A DNA stretch of 39,542 nucleotides from a virus (IMGVR_UViG_3300020123_000028:1-39542); one strand, 5' to 3'; positions 1 through 7,087 are shown, counted from the first letter of the stretch. The notes: generated from the sequence alone by a model not told the origin. Made by a program: numbers and translations.

Positions 1-10
1 ATGCGGAACC
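1..10. repeat. Terminal direct repeat (circular-assembly overlap)
   Basis: The bases ATGCGGAACC at the start recur exactly as the last ten bases, 39533-39542. This is the usual signature of a circularly closed assembly of a circular, circularly permuted or cohesive-ended genome. If the overlap is removed the unit is about 39,532 bp, and the gap between the last gene of the early operon (stop at 16) and the first gene of the packaging operon (start at 39482) is only about 65 bp. A ten-base match could also be an assembler k-mer artefact. Confidence 0.75.
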
Positions 11-15
11 GTCGG

Positions 16-681
16 CTAGGTAACTCCTATTTTAGGACCCGTCTCGACATACCTCCTCATCATATTGTCCCTATGCCAGAGGGGTCTCATGTTCGAGAAA
101 TGGAAGCACTCTAAAGCTTGCGCTTCAATGGCCAAGTTGAATGTCGAGCATGGCCTGATGTGATCGATGCTCCATTGCCCCTGCTTGTTGCCGTAATTAT
201 GCCAGCCCATTCCCTCTGTCCATTGTGATGCTATATGCTTCAGGAACTCCATTGGAGTGCACCCAAGCCAATTAAGATGTTTGACTCCGTAGCGTGAGCC
301 CCTGTTGATGATCTTGTTTACGCGCTTATATAGTTTCTCTTGCGCGTTGAAATGCCGATCGGTGTGATATCGGCGATTATACCGCTGAGCTTCTGTCTCA
401 ATTAGCCTTGGCTGCTTTGGCGCCTTCTTCTTGATGCACTTCCTCCATCGGCGCGAGGTGGCACGTAGCACTCGCTTAACTGCCATCTCCCACTTCTCAC
501 GTGCGGGGATGGCCAGCCGCTTCAGCTTTCCAGGCTGATATTCACCGAGCGAGATCAACAGTCGGCGAACACAGGAGTGCGCCACGCCTGTTTCTCTTGC
601 GATCGTCTTTGTTCCGAAGCCAGCTCGGTATGATGCCAGCACTCTGGCCGTGATGTCGGATCTGTGGGCGAATGTTCTCAT
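16..681 (-). CDS. HTH plus HNH endonuclease-like protein
   Basis: This 221-residue protein pairs an N-terminal helix-turn-helix (about residues 10-45, with TIARETGVAHSCVRRLL as the core) with a C-terminal HNH-type module. The catalytic-looking part is WSIDHIRPCS (D173, H174) followed by N197 and N206 in a typical finger order. HNH proteins of this sort in phages are site-specific or homing nucleases, or packaging-associated nickases; which applies here is not visible. The ATG at 681 is chosen because it forms an ATGA overlap with the stop of the upstream gene at 678; a longer frame to 852 starts inside that gene. It ends in TAG. If that amber were read through, the frame would stay open to a TAA just inside the next gene beyond the circular junction. 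Confidence 0.8.
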   Translation of the reverse strand: MRTFAHRSDITARVLASYRAGFGTKTIARETGVAHSCVRRLLISLGEYQPGKLKRLAIPAREKWEMAVKRVLRATSRRWRKCIKKKAPKQPRLIETEAQRYNRRYHTDRHFNAQEKLYKRVNKIINRGSRYGVKHLNWLGCTPMEFLKHIASQWTEGMGWHNYGNKQGQWSIDHIRPCSTFNLAIEAQALECFHFSNMRPLWHRDNMMRRYVETGPKIGVT

Positions 682-1028
682 TCTGTGAATTCCCTTTCGA
701 AAATCACTCTCTGCTTTTCGTGCTCTTCCCAATTCATCGGCACCACCATTGTTATAGGCGCACTCAGGATGGTCCGCCCTGCATCGACGTTGACCGCCAA
801 TGGGCCTCCGGTGTAGATGACATCTACTGGCCGCACAAACTCTGTCATCCAAGCTACGTTAGCTTGCTGTCCATCCAAGGAATGGGATTTCTCCCATTCT
901 TCGAATACTCGATTGAATCCTGCATTAGAATTCACGCCTATCCGTTCGCAATATTGATCGCCTGTCATGCGATTGAACGTTGCTTCCTCTATCTCCTTAC
1001 TGGCTGTGATGGTGAGCTTGGGTTTCAT
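678..1028 (-). CDS. Hypothetical phage protein
   Basis: This 116-residue soluble protein belongs to no family I recognise. It has no signal peptide or membrane segment. The first half is charged and probably helical; the second half (VDVIYTGGPLAVNVDAG) looks like a beta-rich domain. The start at 1028 is supported by an ATGA overlap with the stop of the upstream HNH reading frame (TGA at 1025-1027), and its own stop overlaps the next gene the same way. The open frame continues upstream to 1151, but that extension lies on top of the HNH coding sequence in another frame and is not used here. Confidence 0.6.
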   Translation of the reverse strand: MKPKLTITASKEIEEATFNRMTGDQYCERIGVNSNAGFNRVFEEWEKSHSLDGQQANVAWMTEFVRPVDVIYTGGPLAVNVDAGRTILSAPITMVVPMNWEEHEKQRVIFEREFTE

Positions 1029-1261
1029 CTGTTTCGGATTCTTCGCGTGATTGAGCTGATACCATTGCGCTGCGCGAGCGTATACCAATTCAGGTAAACC
1101 ATAAAGTCCAGCGGCATTAGATCGGCCTTGGCCTAGTTGCATCGCCAGCATGATAGGATGAGATTTCCGATACCATCTGTGCCTCCTTTGGATTTAGGTG
1201 TCATGTGATCTACCGTCGCGGCTTCATTTGATAATCGGCAATTCCGACTGATCTGCACCAT
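1025..1261 (-). pseudogene. HNH endonuclease gene interrupted by an in-frame amber codon
   Basis: Read through one TAG (1133-1135, codon 43), this frame gives a clear 78-residue HNH domain. It contains ATVDHMTPKSKGGTDGIGNL, then CWRCN, the amber, then AKADLMPLDF. In related phage HNH proteins the motif usually reads CNQAKAD or CNxxK, so the amber replaces what is normally Gln or a similar residue; CAG to TAG is a single transition. The frame starts at an ATG preceded by GACCA (the CCAATG context seen elsewhere in this genome) and ends in a TGA overlapping the next gene's ATG, as an intact operon gene would. The first zinc-knuckle Cys pair typical of the family is missing, so the N-terminus may also be eroded. 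It is either a recent pseudogene or a gene that relies on amber suppression. Confidence 0.7.
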
Positions 1262-1289
1262 TGGTCACGACGATTTCCAAGCGTGGGAT

Positions 1290-1391
1290 TCAATGGTGTT
1301 CATGGGCGAACGGTGGAAAGAAAGGTGCATCTATCCGGTCGCTGCCATCTCCGGATTCCGGTATCGTTACTTTTGTCTCCACAGTATGCAT
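1290..1391 (-). CDS. Possible small ORF, 33 aa, or remnant
   Basis: An ATG-started frame of 33 residues (beginning MHTVETKVTIPESGDGSDR) lies between the gene ending at 1493 and the broken HNH gene. The segment PESGDGSDRIDA resembles the linker between the first zinc knuckle and the DH motif of phage HNH proteins, and a YCGD-like sequence sits just upstream in another frame. It may therefore be the frame-shifted N-terminal remnant of that HNH gene rather than an independent gene. Apart from this frame I see nothing firm in 1262-1492. Confidence 0.25.
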   Translation of the reverse strand: MHTVETKVTIPESGDGSDRIDAPFFPPFAHEHH

Positions 1392-1492
1392 ATCAAGTTC
1401 GCTAGTGGATTCTCCCTCACGTATTCACCGGCACACTACAGGGATAGTCGCGCGCGTTTCTGCTTTCAACGCCGTAGATGCATTTCGAAATT

Positions 1493-2392
1493 CTATTCTC
1501 CCCACCCCGCCGTCTTATGCAGCTCGGCATAAAGTTCGGCGATGGGCTTGAGTGCTGCCAGAATCGGTTGCTTGCGATTCGGTCCAAGAAGCTTGAGAAA
1601 CTCAATCCCGCGTTCGTTGTCTTGCGATCCCAATTCTTCCAGCTTGTCCGCGAGATCGTTCGCCATGTCCATAACCTCATCGCACTTTTGCGATTCCTCG
1701 AATGTCGGCGAAACAGCGGCCCATCCTTTCGGGGATTTGGTTTTCTTTGCCTTCCCATCTCCGCGGGGACGACCAGCGCCGCCGGCACGTTTCGGCTTGG
1801 GCGCGATCTTCTCTACCTGCACCTTGAATTCCTTGACGGTCAGTGGAAGCACTTTGTCGCCCTCCTGATGTTCGGCGATCTCGACGAGCTGCTTGAGCTT
1901 TTCCGGGTCCGGTACGTGGCTGATTTCCCGGTAGTGCTTGAAGGTCAAGTGACGGCTGCGGAGATGATCAGGAATGGCGCGGGAAACCTCCTCGTAGACT
2001 TTGAGGGTGCTGAGTTTGCGGCCGGTTGAGTTGATAGCGTGCTCGTAGGCGTCGTTGCCGTACAGAGAGCGTGCCTGGATGATCAGATCGCCGATGAAAA
2101 ACCCAACCCGGTCTTTCTGGGCCACCGTGGTATCAAGGATCGGGAGGAACTCCGGCAGGGGCGTATCCTTGGCTAGCTTGAGCCCGCAGCCACTCTTTGT
2201 CATCTGCACGTACTGCTGCATGATGCCACCGATAGGCTTCTTACTCTCCTTGATGACCGTCAGTTTGCCTTCCTCAGACTTTTTCTCGGCCGTCTTCTTG
2301 GTCGCCGATGCTTTCTTTTCGGCCTTCATTTTCGGCTTTTTCGTTTTGGGAGCCGGGGGTTGAACTTCGGGTTCGATTTCGAGATCTTCCAT
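1493..2392 (-). CDS. Lys-rich DNA-partition-like phage protein
   Basis: This protein has 299 residues. Residues about 1-50 are a low-complexity Lys/Ala/Glu/Pro tail. The central part (FFIGDLIIQARSLYG, then SRHLTFKHYREISHVPDPEK and LTVKEFKVQVEKI) resembles a family of plasmid and phage proteins with a ParB-like helical organisation, where a 'GD-x-L' helix is followed by a 'LSWSHH' segment and a DNA-binding helix pair. Function is not proven; DNA binding linked to replication or partition is the best guess. A second basic Gly/Lys linker sits near residues 205-225. ATG 2392 is used because the frame further upstream has only a TTG at 2431, which sits on a perfect palindrome. The stop is TAG; readthrough would add only nine residues. 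Confidence 0.55.
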   Translation of the reverse strand: MEDLEIEPEVQPPAPKTKKPKMKAEKKASATKKTAEKKSEEGKLTVIKESKKPIGGIMQQYVQMTKSGCGLKLAKDTPLPEFLPILDTTVAQKDRVGFFIGDLIIQARSLYGNDAYEHAINSTGRKLSTLKVYEEVSRAIPDHLRSRHLTFKHYREISHVPDPEKLKQLVEIAEHQEGDKVLPLTVKEFKVQVEKIAPKPKRAGGAGRPRGDGKAKKTKSPKGWAAVSPTFEESQKCDEVMDMANDLADKLEELGSQDNERGIEFLKLLGPNRKQPILAALKPIAELYAELHKTAGWGE

Positions 2393-2415
2393 GGTTCTTT
2401 GGTTCTGAGGTTTTC

Positions 2416-2431
2416 TTGTATCCGGATACAA
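2416..2431. promoter_or_regulatory. Perfect 16-bp palindrome, operator-like
   Basis: TTGTATCCGGATACAA is a perfect inverted repeat between the stop of the XRE-like gene (2444) and the ATG at 2392. It shares the TATCC/GGATA core with the ATATCC-N-GGATAT palindromes at 4668 and 27030. Its position next to a small helix-turn-helix gene suggests an operator. Binding is inference. Confidence 0.45.
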
Positions 2432-2443
2432 TCACGGAATTCG

Positions 2444-2677
2444 TTATGAAAATATGGCGTCGTTTAGCTCCCTCTGCTGTTTGCGGTTCGCGTGCTTGTG
2501 GCACCACCGAATCATCCGCAATGCCCCTTCTGCCGATGGGTGAGTCGCGCCCGACATCCACGTGTGAACATGCGTGTGGTACATGCCGCAGTCCTCGGAT
2601 AGCTGTGGAAGACGATGCTGCCTCCAAATCTCTTGGAGAATCACACGGACTTTTGACCATCGCCTGGGCTCAAGCAT
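2444..2677 (-). CDS. Small XRE-like helix-turn-helix regulator
   Basis: A 77-residue basic protein. The segment from about residue 10 to 55 fits the Cro/CI fold: a first helix (VRVILQEIWRQH), then RLPQLSEDCGM as helix 2, YHTHVHTWMSG as a recognition helix, and a following helix (SAEGALRMIRWCHK). The match is by pattern only. The ATG at 2677 lies two bases after the TAA of the upstream frame, and a perfect palindrome lies immediately downstream at 2416-2431. This would be the best candidate for a phage regulator in the window. No divergent partner gene or integrase accompanies it. Confidence 0.5.
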   Translation of the reverse strand: MLEPRRWSKVRVILQEIWRQHRLPQLSEDCGMYHTHVHTWMSGATHPSAEGALRMIRWCHKHANRKQQRELNDAIFS

Positions 2678-2679
2678 GA

Positions 2680-2978
2680 TTATGGCTTTTTTGATGAAAT
2701 TTCATACTCGTAATGATCTCGGATCGCATTGGGCCCTAATACTTCAAGACCATATTTCACACAATCAGACATACTGTCCCAAGAATATATTTTGAAAAAT
2801 CTGTTTGCGTATCTGATATCGGCTCCCCACGCGGCACAATCCCATTGTGGATGACGATATGCCCCTCCTGAATCCAAAAGTCCTCCGGATATATTACGAT
2901 CGGGAATTTCAGGAATTCGCGCATGGCTTGCTGGAGTTTTTCAGCAAGCTTTATCCGTGTTTTCCCAATACGCCTCAT
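2680..2978 (-). pseudogene. Small phage gene split by a -1 frameshift at a GGGG run
   Basis: Frame A (2757-2978, ATG at 2978, 73 aa, TGA) and frame B (stop TAA at 2680) read as one protein if translation shifts -1, or if one G is added, at the GGGG run (+ strand cccc at 2862-2865). The joined product is about 99 residues: a basic N-terminal helix, FPIVIYPEDFWIQEG, then AYRHPQWDCAAWGADIRY and FFKIYSWDSMSDCVKYGLEV. Frame B alone has only a TTG near the overlap or a late ATG at 2775 (30 aa), and frame A's tail after the run is unlike a folded domain. The start overlaps the upstream stop by ATGA. Explanations are a real mutation, an assembly indel in a homopolymer, or programmed frameshifting; I cannot separate them. 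Confidence 0.5.
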
Positions 2979-3304
2979 AGCGGCAAAGAGTTATATTTTC
3001 CACCGAAACGCCCAAGGGGAAAAGGATGCTTGTTCGCTCGGCACTCCTTTTCGAATTCAAGCCAGCCGTAGCTATTTGCCTCCCAATCAGTTCCGAAACA
3101 TACCTTGCGATATGCGCCAACAGTTTCCGCCGCGCCGTCGATGGTGACTTTGAGTTTTCCAAATGGAACGCATTCAAATGCTTCGCGTTGCTCAGTTTGA
3201 GTCAATCTCCCTTCGAATTTCCCATAAATGCTTCCGGTGCGATTCAGTAGGAAGATTGCAAGCGCTCCTACTATTTCAAGAGATTTGAGAGATTCTGGAT
3301 TCAT
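2975..3304 (-). CDS. Hypothetical protein with a hydrophobic N-terminal segment
   Basis: A protein of 109 residues. Residues 7-18 (KSLEIVGALAIFLL) form a short hydrophobic stretch that could be a membrane anchor or a buried helix; the rest is soluble and mixed. No family is recognised. ATG 3304 is preferred over an upstream start at 3325 because it carries the CCACCA-ATG context shared with many other starts in this genome. The stop overlaps the next gene (ATGA), and the upstream helicase gene ends about 40 bp earlier, so it is probably cotranscribed with the replication genes. Confidence 0.5.
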   Translation of the reverse strand: MNPESLKSLEIVGALAIFLLNRTGSIYGKFEGRLTQTEQREAFECVPFGKLKVTIDGAAETVGAYRKVCFGTDWEANSYGWLEFEKECRANKHPFPLGRFGGKYNSLPL

Positions 3305-3345
3305 TGGTGGCACCACATTACGCAATTCGTCACGGGCTGCAACAT

Positions 3346-4665
3346 TTATTTTTCGGTCTCGTAAAATGTCATCTTCGGCATGTCGAAATAAAGCGTCTCA
3401 GAGCCAAGCCCCGATCCTCGGCCTTTTCCGCTCTTCAGGTAAACGCGCTGACGGAATAAGCCGCCTGTTCTGCCGTCGCGAAGCGTGCGCGGATCTTGAT
3501 CGCTCCAGACAATCACCGAATTGTCGGTGTCTTTGATGATCTGGTCACACCATGCAATTTTCGTTTCAGGCTCGGTGAAATCGTTTCCCGATCCCGGCAG
3601 ATGCGCGAGCACGATAAGCGCAACGCGGAATTCACGGGCGATCTCACGTAGCTGCATGGAGTTCTCCGCGTACATCTCCACGATTTTGCCTCGCCCGCGG
3701 ACCTGCTGGAACACGTCCAGATAGACAATCTTCACGCCATATTTCGCCACTTCTTTTCGCACAACGCTGCGGAGTCGTTCGATGTCGAAACGAATCGGCT
3801 TCGGAATTCGCAGATGAGTTTCCAGCAATGGGTCAAATGCCTCACGCGCCTTTTTGATCTTCGCCTCATCGAATCGATCAATTTTCCCAAACTCATAATC
3901 CGAGAATTGAATACCGGCCTGGCGACACACTAATCTCGCGTAGAAGTCGTTCACATCGGTGTCAAGCTGCACATAAAGCACTGGGATGCCTATTCTGACC
4001 TGATGACATACGATCTGCTCACAGAGTGCTGTCTTGCCGCATCCTGGGCGCCCTGCGATAGCCATGTATCGGCCAGCTTTGATCTTGAGGAGCGCATCGA
4101 CAGCCTTGATGCCGGTCGGGATTCCGATGCTATCGCCTCCGACACAAGCCATGAGATGCATATCCATGGCGAGCTTGGCTTCTTTTATGTGGTCATTTGA
4201 TTTCTGAATGTCGCCTATCTGAGATACCTCTTCGCGCAGCTCGGCCAGTATTCCAGAGCAGTTGTCCTGTTCATTATAGGCCCGCCGTTGTGCATCTGAT
4301 CCAATTCGGATGATCTCCCTCAGCGTGTGCTTCTCACGCAGTATGTTGAGGTAGTACGGCGCGTTTGCCGCCGTTGGCATCACATCCCGAAGTCCTACGA
4401 TCAGCCCGGCCCCTCCGACCGATTCCAGCATGCTTCGATCTCGTAACATGTTCACGACCGACAACGGCTCCAGCGGATCGCCTTCAAGCCACAGTTCCAT
4501 CATGGTTTCGTAGATCGTTCGCCGATGATAGAAAAACGCAGGCATGCATTTCCTGACTAGCAAATCTCCTACTTGATCCGGGGCCAGGAAGAATGAGGAG
4601 AGAACGCCATCCTCTGCGTCTGATGATGATGGGAGACTCTGATGCTCTTGGAGTGGGTGTGACAT
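3346..4665 (-). CDS. dnaB: DnaB-type replicative helicase
   Basis: At 439 residues the length matches DnaB helicases. Residues about 10-125 are the DnaB N-terminal helical domain (EDGVLSSFFLAPDQVGDLLV, FYHRRTIYETMMEL). Residues from about 175 form the RecA-like motor, with Walker A GRPGCGKT at 205-212 and Walker B VKIVYLDV ending in D317. DnaB hexamers unwind the replication fork ahead of the polymerase. The phage encodes its own helicase but I see no primase, polymerase or obvious loader, so it probably uses host enzymes and the initiator-like protein at 7084-7896. The family's usual Q-rich motif 3 is represented by VALIVLAHLPG. A palindrome (4668-4682) lies immediately upstream of the ATG. 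Confidence 0.9.
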   Translation of the reverse strand: MSHPLQEHQSLPSSSDAEDGVLSSFFLAPDQVGDLLVRKCMPAFFYHRRTIYETMMELWLEGDPLEPLSVVNMLRDRSMLESVGGAGLIVGLRDVMPTAANAPYYLNILREKHTLREIIRIGSDAQRRAYNEQDNCSGILAELREEVSQIGDIQKSNDHIKEAKLAMDMHLMACVGGDSIGIPTGIKAVDALLKIKAGRYMAIAGRPGCGKTALCEQIVCHQVRIGIPVLYVQLDTDVNDFYARLVCRQAGIQFSDYEFGKIDRFDEAKIKKAREAFDPLLETHLRIPKPIRFDIERLRSVVRKEVAKYGVKIVYLDVFQQVRGRGKIVEMYAENSMQLREIAREFRVALIVLAHLPGSGNDFTEPETKIAWCDQIIKDTDNSVIVWSDQDPRTLRDGRTGGLFRQRVYLKSGKGRGSGLGSETLYFDMPKMTFYETEK

Positions 4666-4667
4666 GC

Positions 4668-4682
4668 AATATCCGGGATATT
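4668..4682. promoter_or_regulatory. Palindrome AATATCC-G-GGATATT upstream of the helicase
   Basis: A perfect 7-1-7 inverted repeat sits in the 15-bp gap between the TAA of the upstream zinc-ribbon gene and the helicase ATG. Related sequences occur at 6433-6445, 27030-27046 and 35139-35151. It could be an operator or a translational control hairpin at the helicase start. Confidence 0.45.
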
Positions 4683-4899
4683 ATTTTGATTTCAGGAATT
4701 CCATCATAGCTGACTTCGCGCTTTTCTCTCCGCGCTTAAATCCTTGCTTTCCTCCGGCCAAAAATCCAGATGAGTATCCACGCAAGAACTCCTCTGAATA
4801 ATGCTCTTGGATAAGCTCAGTTTCGCTGCATTTCGGGCACGAAAACTTTCGACCCTCTTTCTTCAAATCCTCACTGCACACAGGGCATTGGAAGGTCAT
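4681..4899 (-). CDS. Small zinc-ribbon protein
   Basis: This 72-residue protein has two CxxC knuckles near the N-terminus (CPVCSEDL and CPKCSE), which together make a four-Cys zinc ribbon, followed by a Gly/Lys-rich helical tail. Such small zinc ribbons are common in phage early regions and may bind nucleic acid or host proteins. The start overlaps the upstream stop by ATGA (4896-4899). Confidence 0.65.
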   Translation of the reverse strand: MTFQCPVCSEDLKKEGRKFSCPKCSETELIQEHYSEEFLRGYSSGFLAGGKQGFKRGEKSAKSAMMEFLKSK

Positions 4900-5129
4900 G
4901 CGAACAAAAACGGGATTGTTTTCACAGGTTCACGTTTCGGCGCCAGGTACGCCCTGACGGCGTCGAGATGCACGCACCCAGGCTGCGGATGATCACGTTC
5001 TATCTGTCCGATGAAATCAGGACATGAGCATTCTCCGTCTTCTGGGCAAACAACGTAATCGCCGTCGCCGGTTTGCGAGGAACAGAGATAGGTTCCGATA
5101 TCGTGGGGAATGATGATCATAATTACCAT
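4896..5129 (-). CDS. SWIM-like zinc-finger protein
   Basis: A protein of 77 residues. After a short hydrophobic N-terminus, the pattern CSCPDF, about 14 residues, then CVHLDAV fits the SWIM zinc-finger signature CxCx(n)CxH, which in other proteins binds DNA or mediates protein contacts. Two ATGs are possible (5129 and 5120). The first overlaps the TAA of the upstream gene and the second follows it directly, and neither has a Shine-Dalgarno sequence. Functional role unknown. Confidence 0.6.
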   Translation of the reverse strand: MVIMIIIPHDIGTYLCSSQTGDGDYVVCPEDGECSCPDFIGQIERDHPQPGCVHLDAVRAYLAPKREPVKTIPFLFA

Positions 5130-5503
5130 CCTATTGGCGGTACTTCCGTTTCTTTCCGAAACTCCCGCATCTCCTCTTTGAAATCGAAGTCGAACCAGAC
5201 TTCATCGACCTTCTTTGCGTTGCACTGCCTCATCGCAGCCATCATGCAGACCGGGCAGCCTTCGGCGGCATCGCGCAGGTCATTGAGATGCGATTTCTGT
5301 TCCTCGGCGCGGGCCGGAAACGTGTCGCAAATCGCCATCAACTCAGCCAGCGGTGTTGACTCCTGATTGTACTCTGCGCACAGCGAGCAAACGCGGTTCG
5401 GATTCAGCGTGCAACTCGCCTCGTGCTCCTTCATGCGCTTCGCGGTGAATGAGCCCTTGCGGCAGAAATCGCAGTAATAGCGGGTGACTTTCTTGGATGT
5501 CAT
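5123..5503 (-). CDS. Zinc-finger phage protein, 126 aa
   Basis: The N-terminus has a C2HC finger (YYCDFCRKGSFTAKRMKEHEASC), then CSLC and later CPVC, giving several potential zinc ligands, and an acidic C-terminal tail (DEVWFDFDFKEEMREF). It is probably a DNA-, RNA- or protein-binding accessory protein; I cannot name the family. ATG 5503 is chosen because it overlaps the previous stop (TGA at 5500-5502); the frame is open upstream to 5560, but that part lies inside the neighbour. Confidence 0.6.
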   Translation of the reverse strand: MTSKKVTRYYCDFCRKGSFTAKRMKEHEASCTLNPNRVCSLCAEYNQESTPLAELMAICDTFPARAEEQKSHLNDLRDAAEGCPVCMMAAMRQCNAKKVDEVWFDFDFKEEMREFRKETEVPPIGW

Positions 5504-5703
5504 AACCCAGAAGATGCACCGAGAGCCACGGCGAGCCGTTTCTGTGCTTTGGATAAGCATTCATTGCAGAAGAGCGACGGATCACGCGACACAGCGGGCC
5601 AAATGCACGTCGCCAATGTTCCGCATTTAGAGCATCGCTTCACCGCGTCGGGCGGCAGTGATACCACGGAATCCATAACGATCTGTTGAGGGGTTTTGTT
5701 CAT
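5500..5703 (-). CDS. Small CxxC protein
   Basis: This 67-residue protein has two knuckles, CSKCGTLATC and CNEC, in a zinc-ribbon arrangement. It is one of a run of five small Cys-rich proteins encoded head-to-tail here, each joined to the next by ATGA overlaps. Function unknown. Confidence 0.55.
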   Translation of the reverse strand: MNKTPQQIVMDSVVSLPPDAVKRCSKCGTLATCIWPAVSRDPSLFCNECLSKAQKRLAVALGASSGL

Positions 5704-5978
5704 CTAGATGCCCTTGCAATTACTGCATTTTGAAGAGCATTAAGAAGATTAAAGCTAGCGAATCTTTCAGTTTCAAATCCAGTCCATTCCCCATTACACT
5801 CGATAGCATTATTAGGTGGCCCATCTGGATTATCACAAAGGATTCTAACCTCGTCTCCTTCGCTTTGCCTCAGAATCTCAATTGCCGCAACAATTGCGAG
5901 TGCATCACGGAAATTGTTGCATTTCAGATCTAATCCGGTGCGTGGATTGACCACGCAATTTATACAGTTGGTACTCAT
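5700..5978 (-). CDS. Hypothetical protein, 92 aa
   Basis: A mixed alpha/beta sequence with an N-terminal CINC knuckle, then helix DALAIVAAIEILRQ, strand EVRILCDN and a helical C-terminus. No family is recognised. The start has the CTACCA-ATG context and an ATGA overlap with the upstream stop at 5975. Confidence 0.5.
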   Translation of the reverse strand: MSTNCINCVVNPRTGLDLKCNNFRDALAIVAAIEILRQSEGDEVRILCDNPDGPPNNAIECNGEWTGFETERFASFNLLNALQNAVIARASR

Positions 5979-6241
5979 TGGTAGATATGATTTCGGCCAC
6001 CTTGCATTCCTCGTGGTTGGTGACCGTATTTGTGGCGCTGACGATCACGGCAGATGATCCCGCACGGATTGCAAAGCACACCTCCGTTTTCAGCGGGTGA
6101 TTGTCGGCAGTAAGTGCAGATACCTTTCGCCTTTAGCTCTGCATATGGGAGCCGCTTCCGACGCGTGGTGAATTGTATCTCGCCGGCTGCTTTCGCGGAT
6201 TCGATCACGCTTCGATATTCTTCGATTTCTTGGGCGTTCAT
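5975..6241 (-). CDS. Cys-rich small protein, 88 aa
   Basis: The N-terminal helical part is basic (FTTRRKRLPYAELK). It is followed by a zinc-ribbon-like CTYCRQSPAENGGVLCNPC motif and a basic, Gly/Arg-rich tail with several His residues. This is consistent with nucleic-acid binding, but the function is not assigned. Coupled to both neighbours by ATGA overlaps. Confidence 0.55.
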   Translation of the reverse strand: MNAQEIEEYRSVIESAKAAGEIQFTTRRKRLPYAELKAKGICTYCRQSPAENGGVLCNPCGIICRDRQRHKYGHQPRGMQGGRNHIYQ

Positions 6242-6426
6242 TTCCGGGTTGCTTTGTTGATTTCTCCGAAACCATTACATTCATGGCATTTAGTTCCGCT
6301 TGCGATTCCTTCACCGCTGCCGTGGCAAAGAGGACATGTCACCCATTCGCATTCGCACCATTCTTGCCCGCACCAATCGCAATACACGGGCTCCCATTGC
6401 ACAGGCTCATCAGGCTCGTTGCTCAT
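6238..6426 (-). CDS. DnaJ-type zinc-finger mini-protein
   Basis: This 62-residue protein consists almost entirely of Cys knuckles. CPLCHGSGEG and CHECNGFGEI match the CxxCxGxG repeats of the DnaJ central zinc domain, preceded by CDWCGQEWCEC. In phages such free-standing DnaJ-like fingers are common and unassigned. The ATG at 6426 overlaps the upstream stop, and an ATATCC-T-GGATAT palindrome (6433-6445) lies just before it, within the upstream coding end. Confidence 0.6.
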   Translation of the reverse strand: MSNEPDEPVQWEPVYCDWCGQEWCECEWVTCPLCHGSGEGIASGTKCHECNGFGEINKATRK

Positions 6427-6728
6427 TTGCTTATATCCTGGATATTAACCGTGTTCGGTATGCCTGGGTAATTGTGGTCTATCCAGTCGAACACAACCTG
6501 CGCGATCGGAGATGCCTTCACGTCAAGGACGCCAAATCCCATGATCACCCAACAGATAATCATTCCATTCGGTTGACGCTCGGTTTCGGCGCGCGGGGTT
6601 CTCGGTCGGAAGGCGAATTTGAGAACGAGGTTTTTCTGTCCAACGAATTCGCTGTGGATCGGCTCTCCGTTTTCGTAGCAGTCGCCAGCTTGGATTATCT
6701 CACCGATAGCGATAGGGAGAGGCTTCAT
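6423..6728 (-). CDS. Hypothetical protein, 101 aa
   Basis: This looks like a compact beta-rich domain (GEIIQAGDCYENGEPIHSEF, then FGVLDVKASPIAQVVFDW). No signal peptide, no motifs I can name. The last codons (VNIQDIS) overlap a palindrome related to those at 4668 and 27030. Start and stop are both in ATGA overlaps. Confidence 0.5.
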   Translation of the reverse strand: MKPLPIAIGEIIQAGDCYENGEPIHSEFVGQKNLVLKFAFRPRTPRAETERQPNGMIICWVIMGFGVLDVKASPIAQVVFDWIDHNYPGIPNTVNIQDISK

Positions 6729-7087
6729 TGCGCGGGGCGGATATCGGTGAATCCGTAGTTTAAGATGTGGCCGGATCGAAACTCAATCTGCACCTCTTGG
6801 CCCTCACCCACGTTGATAAATTGCATCAGCGAAATGTTCACAGTGCCAATACGGCCCTCCGTGCTACATTCGGCCATGTACTCCGCGGGATGAACATTGA
6901 CGTGGCTTCCAACAAACTTCCCGTTGCTGTCATAATCGTTCACTGACTCATACCATTCGGGAATGCAATGCTTTCGCAGCACCTTTCCGGCTAGCCAATG
7001 CGGAGTTGCTGTCGCGTAATCGACAATCAACCCGCCGGCGATTATCATGGATAGACCTAGGAATGCCATCAGGACTCGTTCTTTCAT
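6725..7087 (-). CDS. Membrane-anchored hypothetical protein
   Basis: A protein of 120 residues. Residues 4-24 (VLMAFLGLSMIIAGGLIVDYA) form one strong transmembrane or signal segment after a short positive start (MKER). The remainder is predicted to be outside the cytoplasm, with beta-like stretches. The function is unknown; early-expressed single-span phage proteins often act on the host envelope or in exclusion. The start is the clearest case of the AAAACCA-ATG context and also overlaps the upstream stop. Confidence 0.6.
   Translation of the reverse strand: MKERVLMAFLGLSMIIAGGLIVDYATATPHWLAGKVLRKHCIPEWYESVNDYDSNGKFVGSHVNVHPAEYMAECSTEGRIGTVNISLMQFINVGEGQEVQIEFRSGHILNYGFTDIRPAQ

Noticed and set aside
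1261-2029. Plus-strand and alternative-frame ORFs in 1261-2029
   Set aside because: They lie opposite or across the 299-aa minus-strand gene, lack recognisable domains, and would be the only plus-strand genes in the genome.
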